DNA from: an uncultured Fretibacterium sp.
GTDB taxonomy: Bacteria > Synergistota > Synergistia > Synergistales > Aminobacteriaceae
Reading direction: 5' to 3'
Assembly (NCBI RefSeq): GCF_963548695.1
Contig: NZ_CAUUWA010000052.1
Span: 1 to 16,767, forward strand
DNA: 16,767 bases
This document shows, piece by piece, positions 1 to 6,740 of this stretch. Positions within the stretch are counted from its first letter, which is position 1; every line of letters begins with the position of its first letter. The notes below the pieces were generated by a model that was not told the DNA's origin, did not search any database, and saw only the letters and a program-made list of their open reading frames with translations. The translations under genes were made by a program, and so were the position numbers.

Positions 1-1622
1 TGAGTGGCGTTGGTCTTCAGGACGATGTCGCCCTCGTAGACCGTGCCGTTCTTGCTGTTCAGGTAGAAGCTCCGGAAGTGCAGCTCCTTCTCCTTCACCT
101 TCGACGCGTCCAGGCCGAACTTCAGGGTCTCGTCCGTGACCTTGTCCCCCCACTTGAAGGGCCAGCTTTGCGTCTGGGTCCCGCTGATCTCCACCGTGAT
201 GTCCTTATCCACCGTGCCGGTCTTTTTGGTGACGTTCTGGACGAACTTGTTGCCGACGCTGAAAAGCCCCGTCATCCCCGCCTTGAGTTCGAGCGTGAAG
301 GCCCCGGAGTCCTTTGCTCCGAGTCCCAGCTTTTCGCTGAGGTCCACCGTCCCTCCCTCGGTCAGAACGATGTTGTCGTTTACCTTGGTGGTCACGGTGC
401 CGTCCGGGTTCAGGATGTTGGCCGTCGCCTTCAGCGTCACGCTCTTCGCCTGGGCGTTGACCGACACCACCTCGTAGAGGATGCTGGCGTTACCCGTAAG
501 AGCCCCGTCCGTCACGGAAGCGGTAAGGAGATCCGGCATCGTTATTGGGGTTGCTGTCTCAATGATATTTTGATTGATCAGCGTACCGCCGACAGCTGCG
601 TTGGTACCATCTACCGCAGTACCGGCCACGGTAATGACACCTTTAGTGGAAGTCAGCACGAGTTTCCCACCATCGTTTGTCGCCGTAACCCCTTCGGGGA
701 GGCCGCCACTCGCATTAATCTTGGTAATGACCTTATCGAGGTCATTATCAGCAGCAGCAAAAGTAACCGTTGTGGCCGCAGTCCCGTCTAGAGAAATTGT
801 CAGCGTTTTCCCAGCGACATCTGCGCCACCGACTCCAGCAGCAAAGTTCGTTGTAGAGGTAAGTTTGTGCAATGTAGCTCCAAATCCGTACTGCCCCGTG
901 ACTTGCACGCCGGAGTTCGCCACGGGACCGGTCGTCTTCACCGTGTACGTCCCCGCCGGGAGGTTGTCCACCCGCAGCCCGGACACGCCCGCCTGGTCGT
1001 TCAGGCTGGCGCCCATCACCACGTTCTTGTGCTTGATCGTAAAGACATCCGTCTTCATCGCCTCGGCCTGGCCGGGTTTCGCGTTGATCTGGATCTTGTA
1101 GTTCCCCTCGAACGCCGCCTTCTGGCCGAACCGGTCGATCTGGCGCAGGGAGCCGCGGATGTACGCCTTCGTCGCCAGGTCGTTCGACGACCACAGGCCC
1201 GCGGAGCTCCCGTCCAGCAGGCGCTTCTTGTTGAACTGCGTCGCCGTCGAGGTCCGGTCTATCTCGCTCTTCAGCTGGTCTATTTCCAGCTGGATGTACT
1301 GACGGTCCTGCTGCGTCAGCGTGTCGTTCGCCGCCTGTACCGACAGCTCCCGCATCCTCTGGAGGATGCTGTGCACCTCGGACAGCGCGCCCTCCGCAGT
1401 CTGCAGCATCGAGATGCCGTCCTGCGCGTTGCGCACCGCCATGTTCAGGCCGTTGATCTGCGAGCGCATCTTCTCGCTGATGGCCAGGCCCGCCGCGTCG
1501 TCCGCCGCGCTGTTGATCCTCAGCCCCGTGGAGAGCGTCCGGATGGACTTCTGGAGCGCGCTGTTGGTCGCGTTCAGCGAATTGTAAGCGTAGAGCGCCG
1601 GTATGTTGTGGTAAATCCTCAT
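1..1622 (-). CDS. fliC: Flagellin, 3' end cut off by the window edge
   Basis: Filament subunit, exported by the flagellar type III system and polymerised outside the cell. About 540 codons are visible without a stop, starting MRIYHNIPALYAYNSLNATN, and the C-terminal D1/D0 helices lie beyond position 1. Residues 1 to about 170 form the conserved N-terminal domain (LSTGLRINSAADDAAGLAIS, then MRELSVQAANDTLTQQDRQYIQ). The central part is a long variable domain with a flagellin_IN-like module at about residues 268-333 (TFAA..DLD..., GKLVLTS). Roughly residues 243-378 use AT-richer codons (ACA, ACT, GCT, GAT, AAT) than the rest, as if exchanged or acquired separately. The ATG at 1622 follows an AGGAGG (1635-1640) with 12 nt spacing. 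It is the last gene of the fliW-csrA-flagellin group and is probably controlled by CsrA through its leader. The family call is secure; the total length is unknown. Confidence 0.96.
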   Translation of the reverse strand, partial: MRIYHNIPALYAYNSLNATNSALQKSIRTLSTGLRINSAADDAAGLAISEKMRSQINGLNMAVRNAQDGISMLQTAEGALSEVHSILQRMRELSVQAANDTLTQQDRQYIQLEIDQLKSEIDRTSTATQFNKKRLLDGSSAGLWSSNDLATKAYIRGSLRQIDRFGQKAAFEGNYKIQINAKPGQAEAMKTDVFTIKHKNVVMGASLNDQAGVSGLRVDNLPAGTYTVKTTGPVANSGVQVTGQYGFGATLHKLTSTTNFAAGVGGADVAGKTLTISLDGTAATTVTFAAADNDLDKVITKINASGGLPEGVTATNDGGKLVLTSTKGVITVAGTAVDGTNAAVGGTLINQNIIETATPITMPDLLTASVTDGALTGNASILYEVVSVNAQAKSVTLKATANILNPDGTVTTKVNDNIVLTEGGTVDLSEKLGLGAKDSGAFTLELKAGMTGLFSVGNKFVQNVTKKTGTVDKDITVEISGTQTQSWPFKWGDKVTDETLKFGLDASKVKEKELHFRSFYLNSKNGTVYEGDIVLKTNAT

Positions 1623-1634
1623 GATCTCTCTTAG

Positions 1635-1640
1635 CCTCCT
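1635..1640 (-). promoter_or_regulatory. Shine-Dalgarno of flagellin, also a candidate CsrA site
   Basis: AGGAGG on the minus strand, 12 nt before the flagellin ATG. The hexamer contains GGA, the core that CsrA recognises. In Bacillus subtilis one of the two CsrA sites in the hag leader overlaps the Shine-Dalgarno, so this position is the natural place for translational repression. The SD is seen directly; CsrA binding is inferred. Confidence 0.7.
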
Positions 1641-1645
1641 GCGTC

Positions 1646-1662
1646 CGGGGCTTCCTGCCCCG
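1646..1662 (-). promoter_or_regulatory. Flagellin leader hairpin with GGA loop (candidate CsrA site)
   Basis: In the mRNA sense the arms CGGGGC and GCCCCG form a perfect 6-bp stem around the 5-nt loop AGGAA, ending 5 nt before the Shine-Dalgarno. GGA displayed in a small hairpin loop is the classical CsrA/RsmA target. With the SD-overlapping GGA it would allow one CsrA dimer to bridge two sites, as known for hag in B. subtilis. The loop is too close to the start codon and too lacking in U's to read as a terminator. Confidence 0.65.
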
Positions 1663-1685
1663 CAATCACAAAATCCGAATCTTAC

Positions 1686-1700
1686 AGACCGTCCTGGTCT
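1686..1700 (-). promoter_or_regulatory. Second flagellin leader hairpin with GGA loop (candidate CsrA site)
   Basis: In the mRNA sense AGACC and GGUCU form a 5-bp stem around the 5-nt loop AGGAC, 23 nt upstream of the first hairpin. Loop and closing bases (ACCAGGACGGU) fit much of the CsrA SELEX consensus (RUACARGGAUGU). Two successive hairpins with the same loop size and the same AGGA core are unlikely to be coincidental in front of a flagellin gene that lies next to csrA. Confidence 0.55.
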
Positions 1701-1728
1701 CCCTCGAGCGCTTGAAACAAACGAAAAA

Positions 1729-1757
1729 AGTTTAACAAAAAATCAACGAAAATTCAA
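1729..1757 (-). promoter_or_regulatory. Possible vegetative-type promoter of flagellin
   Basis: TTGAAT (1752-1757), a 17-bp spacer and TAAACT (1729-1734) on the minus strand, each 4/6 to the sigma-70 consensus, lie in the AT-rich part of the 258-bp csrA-flagellin gap. A start near 1722 would give a leader of about 100 nt that contains both GGA hairpins. No sigma-28 box (TAAA-N15/16-GCCGATAA) was found here, which is odd for a flagellin gene, so the assignment is weak. Confidence 0.28.
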
Positions 1758-1818
1758 ACGCGTCCTTTGCGGCCGCATTCCACCCTGCACATCCCACCTT
1801 TCGATGAACAGTTTGCAA

Positions 1819-1887
1819 GGAATATTTTGAAGTCTATTCCCATTGAAAATCCAAGCTTCAAAATCTATGCCTCGTGAAATCTATTCC
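1819..1887 (-). repeat. Short AT-rich direct and inverted repeats behind csrA
   Basis: TGAAGTCTATTCC (1828-1840) and TGAAATCTATTCC (1875-1887) match at 12 of 13 bases, with a weaker relative CAAAATCTATGCC between them. The second copy overlaps the csrA stop codon. GGAATA (1819-1824) and TATTCC (1835-1840) also form a 6-bp inverted repeat. There is no GC-rich stem with a U tract, so this is not an obvious terminator and transcription may run from csrA into flagellin. The remainder of the gap (1758-1818) shows nothing recognisable. Confidence 0.5.
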
Positions 1888-2183
1888 TCCCGCCTCGGTT
1901 TCCCGGGGTGGACGGTCCTGATCTTGGAGAGCCGCGAGAAGGCCGATACGGGCAGCTGCGGCGTCGGGACCGCCTGGGGCGAATTTTTATCCAACCGGGC
2001 CGCCCTGGCCGCCGCCCTGTTCTCCTCGACGATGACGTCCCAGAGCTCCTTCCGCCAGATCTGCGTTTTCTGCGGCGCGTTGATGCCCAGGCGCACCACG
2101 TCGCCCCTCACGTCGATGACCGTGACCTCGACGTCCGTCCCGATCTGGATGGACTCGTTGATCTTTCTGCTGAGGACCAGCAT
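1881..2183 (-). CDS. csrA: CsrA, carbon storage / flagellin translation regulator, with long C-terminal tail
   Basis: Homodimeric RNA-binding repressor of translation that recognises GGA in hairpin loops. The 100-aa product begins MLVLSRKINESIQIG and keeps the RNA-contact residues L4, R6 and R44 (IWRKEL). Residue 55 is Asn in EEN-RAA, aligning with N55 that B. subtilis CsrA needs for FliW binding. CsrA proteins are usually 60-75 aa; here residues 64-100 are an added tail rich in Pro, Ser and basic residues, with nothing recognisable. The ATG overlaps the fliW stop (TGATG), so translation is probably coupled. An in-frame extension upstream to 2525 runs inside fliW and was not used. The likely target is the adjacent flagellin leader. 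The family is certain; the role of the tail is unknown. Confidence 0.95.
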   Translation of the reverse strand: MLVLSRKINESIQIGTDVEVTVIDVRGDVVRLGINAPQKTQIWRKELWDVIVEENRAAARAARLDKNSPQAVPTPQLPVSAFSRLSKIRTVHPGKPRREE

Positions 2184-2665
2184 CAGCTCGTCTCTCCCTG
2201 GAGGATCGCCGCCCGCTTCATCGTATCCCGAACGTCCTCCGGAAAGACGACGTGACGGATGGGGTACTCCTCGTTCAGGGCGATCACCTGGACGGCCCGG
2301 TGCGTCTTGAGGTTCAGGAGAATTGGGGCCCTCAGGTTGGCGGTCATGTTCCACGGCGCCGCCTCCGGGATGGAGACCACGATGAGGAGCGCCAGGTCCG
2401 ACGGGTCCATCGACCCCACCAGCTCCAGCTCGTCCTCGGGGATGCGGGCGTTGTAGTCCGGCATCACGGCGTCCGGCGTCGTCACCGGCAGGGCCAGCGC
2501 GCCGTCCTCGATGTTCTGCAGCCACTTTACGGCGTTGTCCTCGTCCCCCACCAGGACCCAGCTCCGGCTGTTCTCAAACGCGGGAAGGCCGCGGGGAAAG
2601 GACAGGACGTCGTCCTGCGTGTACGTGATCTCTCCAAAGCGCTCGCTCACAAAAGTCTCCGGCAT
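2183..2665 (-). CDS. fliW: FliW, flagellar assembly factor and CsrA antagonist
   Basis: FliW binds either flagellin or CsrA: when flagellin is exported, freed FliW sequesters CsrA and relieves repression of flagellin translation. The 160-aa product has the usual family length and pattern: an N-terminal ERFGEITYTQDDVLSFPRGLPAFE, a central DPSDLALLIVVSIPE, and NLRAPILLNLKTHRAVQVIALNEEYPIRH near the C-terminus. The ATG at 2665 follows an AGGGAU-type ribosome site about 6 nt upstream. Its stop overlaps the csrA start by one base. Placement between flgL and csrA, with flagellin next, is the standard arrangement of the FliW-CsrA-flagellin switch. Confidence 0.95.
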   Translation of the reverse strand: MPETFVSERFGEITYTQDDVLSFPRGLPAFENSRSWVLVGDEDNAVKWLQNIEDGALALPVTTPDAVMPDYNARIPEDELELVGSMDPSDLALLIVVSIPEAAPWNMTANLRAPILLNLKTHRAVQVIALNEEYPIRHVVFPEDVRDTMKRAAILQGETS

Positions 2666-2667
2666 TT

Positions 2668-2703
2668 TTCTATCCCTAATATCCTACCTTGAATATCCTA
2701 ACG
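2668..2703 (-). repeat. Tandem AGGATATT repeats in the fliW leader
   Basis: The 43-nt flgL-fliW gap reads in the mRNA sense with UUAGGAUAUU, GUAGGAUAUU and UUAGGGAUAG in close succession, the last providing the fliW ribosome site. The AGGAUAU core resembles the CsrA consensus ARGGAUGU, so autoregulation of fliW-csrA is conceivable. The repeats are seen directly; the function is speculative. Confidence 0.45.
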
Positions 2704-2708
2704 GCACG

Positions 2709-5700
2709 CTAGCGCAGGAAGTTCAGCAGCGTCGGCTGGATTATCTGAGAGATGACCGACAAACTGGCCTCCTGCATGAACTTGGCCATCATCAGCTCCG
2801 TCATCGCCTCCTCCGGCTTGATCGCGACCAAGTCCTGCAGAGTCTCGGTCATCTGGGCGTCGTCGGCCACAAGCCGCGCCTTGTTGCTCTCATAACGGCT
2901 CTGGAGCGCCCCGTTGGTGGAGAGCACCTTGAGGAGATTGTCGATGAAGCGGTCGATGCGCGGGAGCATGACGTCGGAGATCGCGGTGCGGTTCTCGGAC
3001 TTCACGGCGGCGATCACGTCGTCCAGCACGCCGAAGATGTCCTGCTTCCTCCGGTTCGCCCCGCTGCGGATCGTCACGTTCTGCGTGTGCATAGTGTTGT
3101 CACCGTTTGGCCCCGGCCGCGCCGCGTCCTCCAGCTTGTAGCCGCCCCGGTAGGGAGTTTTTGCCGAAACTCCCGCACCAAAGAAAGTGTTGGTGATGTC
3201 CGAGTCGAACGAGCCGTCCGCCTTCAACTGGGAGGCCTTCGCCGTGATCGAATATCCCCGCGGCGACCACAGGACGAGGTGTCCGTCCTTGTTCAGCTCG
3301 GCCCGAACGTCGTAGTCCTGCATCCGGGCGTTGATCGTCGCGACCAGGTCCTGTGCATCCAACTTGCCGTTGCCGTTCGTGTCGCGCATCGCCGTCAGAT
3401 CGATGGTGTGGGTGTAGCCCGCCACGGTGATGTCGAAGGTCCGTGCCGGGGTCTGCCCCTCCTCCCACATCTCCGCCGGAAGCAGGTTCCCCACCGCATC
3501 GAAAAAGCTTTTTTCGCCCTGGATACTGGTGTTCAGCGCCAGTTTTTCCCGGGCCACACTGCCTTTGACGTCCACCACGTTGACGGCGGAGCCATCCTTG
3601 GCCGCGATGGAGAGGATGGGGTAATCGCCCCCCTGGCCGTTCTTGTTCCCCATCTTGGCGTCGAAGTAGTTCACGTAGAGCCAGTCTCCCGCCTGGGAGC
3701 GCAGCCGGTCCATGACGCTCTTCACCGTGTCGTCCGCGGAGATGTCGATCTCGACCTTGCGTCCCAGGGACTCGAAGCGGATCGTGCCCGCCTTGCCGAT
3801 TTTTTCATTGTCCTTCAAACCGGCGGCGGCTCCACCCTTCTTGGCCCCCATGTTGCTGGTCACGCCCGTATGGATGCCCATCTGGGCGGCGATGCCGCCG
3901 GAGTAGTCCGCCCACGCGGGGTCGGAGACCGGCAGGTCGACGACGGAGAAGGACTCTCCGGTCACCGTGTAGAGGGACGCGGAGTTCGGGATCTCCTTTC
4001 CGTTTTCGTCGACGGGGATGGCCACCTTCATGAGCTCCTCGCCAGCCTGTTCGTTGACCTGCTTCGCGATCTCGCGCATCACCTTGACCCGATCGACGAA
4101 GCCCGTGGCGGGGTCGGTCACGTCCTTGCGCGAGAGGCGGACGTCGTACGCCTTGCCGCAGGACATCTGCACCCGCAGCCGAACGCCCAGGTCGTCGTCC
4201 AGACAGGGGGCGGTCGGGAACTCGATGTCCTTGACCCCCATGTCCGGGTCCGTCCGCACCGCCGTGGATAACCCCAACTCCTCGGCGTAGCGCTGGCCGT
4301 TCATGTCCAGGAACTGTACGGGCGCACCGCCGGGGGCGCGGATGACCAGGCGGTTCGTCGCCTTCTCCTCGTTATGGCTGGTGCCGAGCCCCTTCTCGTG
4401 GTCGTCCTCGCTGTAGACGCCGGGGGAACGGAAGACGTCCACCGTCACGTCGAGCCAGCCTGCGCCGGCGTTCTTCAGCCGATCGGCCAGGTCGGCCAGG
4501 GTGTACTCGCCGGGGTTCAGGGTTATGTCCGCGACGTGGGACCCGCTCATCACCCGCCAATGCAGGGGCTTGCCCGGCGGAACGACCAGCTTTCGGCCCG
4601 GCGCGAACTCCACGCTCTTCATGCCCGTCTCCATGCCAAGGTAGTCGAACACGTCCATGTGGCTGTGATCGACGGGGCGGGTCTGCTCCTTGGAGCCGAT
4701 GATGCCCCTCTGCACCCCCGTCTCCGGGTCCGACGAGAAGGCGTAGTCGAAGAGCGCCATTCCCATCCCCTCGCCCTTGAGGGTGAACGAGGGATAATGC
4801 GGCTTCTCCGCCGCGGCAGGCACGGAAAGCGGGTCCGTCGGCAGCTTGCCGATGCGCTGGGCCGTGACCACCAGCTGATCCTTGTCCGCCGAGGTCCGGG
4901 CGTAGAGCCCCTCGATGGAGTTGAGCTTCTCCGCAATCTTCGTCAGGTCGTCGCCCTCGTTGGCGTAGACCTTGATCGGCTGTTTTCCGTCCAGCTGGAC
5001 CGTCACCGAGCTGGTGGAACTTTTCACCGGTCCGTCGTAGCCGAGGAGCTGACGGACGCCCCCGGCCGTCCCATGGTCCTTGACCGTGATCTGCCCCCGC
5101 GAGGACTGGAGCACCAGGCGTCCCGACACGACGGACGCAACCGGAAGGTCCCCCGCGTCCATCGGGACCTTCGCGTTGATCTCGTTCACCAGGTCTGTGA
5201 TGGAGCGCTTACCATCAAAGGTGAAGTTGTAGGTCTGGCCGTTCAGCTCGAGAGAGATCCCCTTGCCCAGCGTGTCATCCCGCCAACCCAGGGTATTGGC
5301 CGTGCCCATCATCCCATGGTACTTCGTCTTCTCGCTGACGCGAACGCCGCCGAAGAGCTGTTCTGCGGCGGTACCATCCACGCGGATGGCGTCCCCGTTC
5401 GACGAGGTCAGGACCAGTTTGCCGTTCTGGATACGGGCGGTTACGTTCGGGGGTAGGACGCCGGCCCCGTTGAGCTCACTCACCAGAGCATCGAGGTCGG
5501 CCGGGTCCGCAGCAAAGGTGTGATTTGTCGTCGTCCCGCCAGCCACGACAGTCAGGGTCTTGCCCACAAGCCCCTTAAGCTTATCCTCCGTTACCTCCGT
5601 GCCTCCGGCCAGCATGGAGTGGTTCCAATTGGGGGTCTTAACGGTAACGCCTGGAGGCGTTCCCGTCGTCCCCGACTTGGGGAAGGCGAGCCCCGCGATG

Positions 5701-6650
5701 GACTGGGGCATGGGAAGGTAGTCCGTGTCGGGCCAGCCGGTGATGCCCACGGGTTCGCCCGTGTTGCTCTTCAGGACCATGCGCTGCATGTTAGTGTTGG
5801 GGTCCTTCTCCACCGTCGCCGTCACCAGCATGTCCGCGCCCTGCTCTTTCAGCGCGCGGTTCACCAGCGTGGCCAGGTCGTCCAGGGAGATTCCCGAAAC
5901 CTCGCCGGGGTCCCGGAACCGGTTGTAGTCGGTGGACTTGGTCTTGCCCGTCGCCACCTCGTCGATCCACTGCTCGGGGATGTACACGGACAGGGTGCGG
6001 TTCCCCACCGTGATCTGCACCTTCTCCTCGCGGCCCGTCCACTTCCAGTCCGCCGGGACCTCGTGGCTGCATATAAAATGAGACCTCTCGTTCTTGACCG
6101 CCACCTCGGTGCCCGCGAAGGAGACGTCGGCCAGCAGCCCCTCCTCGATCTCGTACCGGATGCGCTCGTTGGAGCCCTGATACTTGATGTGTCCGTCGGG
6201 GCCAATGACGAAGGGCTTCGCCCCCGTGTCCGTCCCGCCGAACAGGTACTTGCCCGCCACCTTGGTGTTCAGCGCGTTGAGGATCGTCTTCTTGTTCTCA
6301 TTGATCTGCCTCGCGATATCAGTAACCTGTTCCCGCGGCAAGGTTCCATCGCCCGCCCGGACTACGAGGCCCCGTATCGCCCGCGCAGCCTCCACGATCT
6401 GGTTCAGTGCCGCCTCCGAGTGCTTGAGCATCGCCGTGGCGTTGTCGTGGGTCTCCCTGTAGATCTTGTTGTCCTTCAGCGCGGCCTCCAGTTTCAGGGA
6501 GCGCGCAATCACCGAGGGGTTATCGGACAACCGGGCATACCTGCGCATCGTCGAGAGCTGGCGCTGCAGGTCCAGGACCCGCCTCGAGTTCTCGTGAAGC
6601 GAGTTGATCAGGGTTCCATACATCATTGAAGTGGTGACGCGACTGTTCAT
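2709..6650 (-). CDS. flgL: FlgL, hook-filament junction protein 2 (HAP3), giant form
   Basis: Junction protein between FlgK and the first flagellin ring, exported with the help of FlgN. The termini are typical: residues 1-140 give MNSRVTTSMMYGTLINSLHENSRRVL..., LSDNPSVIARS and VAGKYLFGGTDTGAKPF; residues 1200-1313 include ALQSRYESNKARLVADDAQMTE-type heptads and a C-terminal helix ending TLLNFLR. FlgL is normally about 300-500 aa; here some 1000 residues are inserted in the exposed middle. They contain about six flagellin_IN-like modules (near residues 355-425, 460-525, 545-600, 700-790, 950-1025, 1065-1140), each with paired strands, a short helix such as SITDLVNEIN and a strand like GRLVLQSSRG. 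DTNGNGKLDAQD at 1090-1101 is an EF-hand-type calcium loop. GGAGG lies 9 nt before the ATG. The reading frame is unbroken. Confidence 0.95.
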   Translation of the reverse strand: MNSRVTTSMMYGTLINSLHENSRRVLDLQRQLSTMRRYARLSDNPSVIARSLKLEAALKDNKIYRETHDNATAMLKHSEAALNQIVEAARAIRGLVVRAGDGTLPREQVTDIARQINENKKTILNALNTKVAGKYLFGGTDTGAKPFVIGPDGHIKYQGSNERIRYEIEEGLLADVSFAGTEVAVKNERSHFICSHEVPADWKWTGREEKVQITVGNRTLSVYIPEQWIDEVATGKTKSTDYNRFRDPGEVSGISLDDLATLVNRALKEQGADMLVTATVEKDPNTNMQRMVLKSNTGEPVGITGWPDTDYLPMPQSIAGLAFPKSGTTGTPPGVTVKTPNWNHSMLAGGTEVTEDKLKGLVGKTLTVVAGGTTTNHTFAADPADLDALVSELNGAGVLPPNVTARIQNGKLVLTSSNGDAIRVDGTAAEQLFGGVRVSEKTKYHGMMGTANTLGWRDDTLGKGISLELNGQTYNFTFDGKRSITDLVNEINAKVPMDAGDLPVASVVSGRLVLQSSRGQITVKDHGTAGGVRQLLGYDGPVKSSTSSVTVQLDGKQPIKVYANEGDDLTKIAEKLNSIEGLYARTSADKDQLVVTAQRIGKLPTDPLSVPAAAEKPHYPSFTLKGEGMGMALFDYAFSSDPETGVQRGIIGSKEQTRPVDHSHMDVFDYLGMETGMKSVEFAPGRKLVVPPGKPLHWRVMSGSHVADITLNPGEYTLADLADRLKNAGAGWLDVTVDVFRSPGVYSEDDHEKGLGTSHNEEKATNRLVIRAPGGAPVQFLDMNGQRYAEELGLSTAVRTDPDMGVKDIEFPTAPCLDDDLGVRLRVQMSCGKAYDVRLSRKDVTDPATGFVDRVKVMREIAKQVNEQAGEELMKVAIPVDENGKEIPNSASLYTVTGESFSVVDLPVSDPAWADYSGGIAAQMGIHTGVTSNMGAKKGGAAAGLKDNEKIGKAGTIRFESLGRKVEIDISADDTVKSVMDRLRSQAGDWLYVNYFDAKMGNKNGQGGDYPILSIAAKDGSAVNVVDVKGSVAREKLALNTSIQGEKSFFDAVGNLLPAEMWEEGQTPARTFDITVAGYTHTIDLTAMRDTNGNGKLDAQDLVATINARMQDYDVRAELNKDGHLVLWSPRGYSITAKASQLKADGSFDSDITNTFFGAGVSAKTPYRGGYKLEDAARPGPNGDNTMHTQNVTIRSGANRRKQDIFGVLDDVIAAVKSENRTAISDVMLPRIDRFIDNLLKVLSTNGALQSRYESNKARLVADDAQMTETLQDLVAIKPEEAMTELMMAKFMQEASLSVISQIIQPTLLNFLR

Positions 6651-6714
6651 CTCCGATTACCTCCGCACGGCGGGGAAAAGCACCCCCCTGCCGTTCATCC
6701 TCAATTTTGGAGAA

Positions 6715-6729
6715 GGGGGCTCCGCCCCC
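6715..6729. repeat. GC-rich palindrome in the flgK-flgL spacer
   Basis: GGGGGC and GCCCCC arms around a 3-nt loop. On the minus strand the stem is followed by TTCTCCAAAATT, a poor U tract, so it could pause or partly terminate transcription between flgK and flgL. It resembles the GGGGGC-TTC-GCCCCC palindrome at 15222-15236, suggesting a common intergenic palindrome type in this genome. Confidence 0.6.
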
Positions 6730-6740
6730 GATATTATGTA

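Noticed and set aside
1646..1662. Leader hairpin as an intrinsic terminator
   Set aside because: No U tract follows on the minus strand and the stem lies only 5 nt before the Shine-Dalgarno of flagellin.
748..1665. A 305-codon minus-strand frame over the flagellin gene
   Set aside because: It is the wrong frame of flagellin. The true flagellin frame runs open from 1622 to the window edge with family motifs throughout.
1723..1880. Sigma-28 or sigma-54 promoter for flagellin
   Set aside because: No TAAA-N15/16-GCCGATAA or GG-N10-GC element with acceptable match was found; only a weak vegetative-type candidate remains.
2511..4271. A 586-codon open frame on the plus strand opposite flgL and fliW
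   Set aside because: Same reason: mirror frame of GC-rich coding DNA, Arg/His/Val-rich product, crosses the flgL-fliW boundary with no ribosome site.
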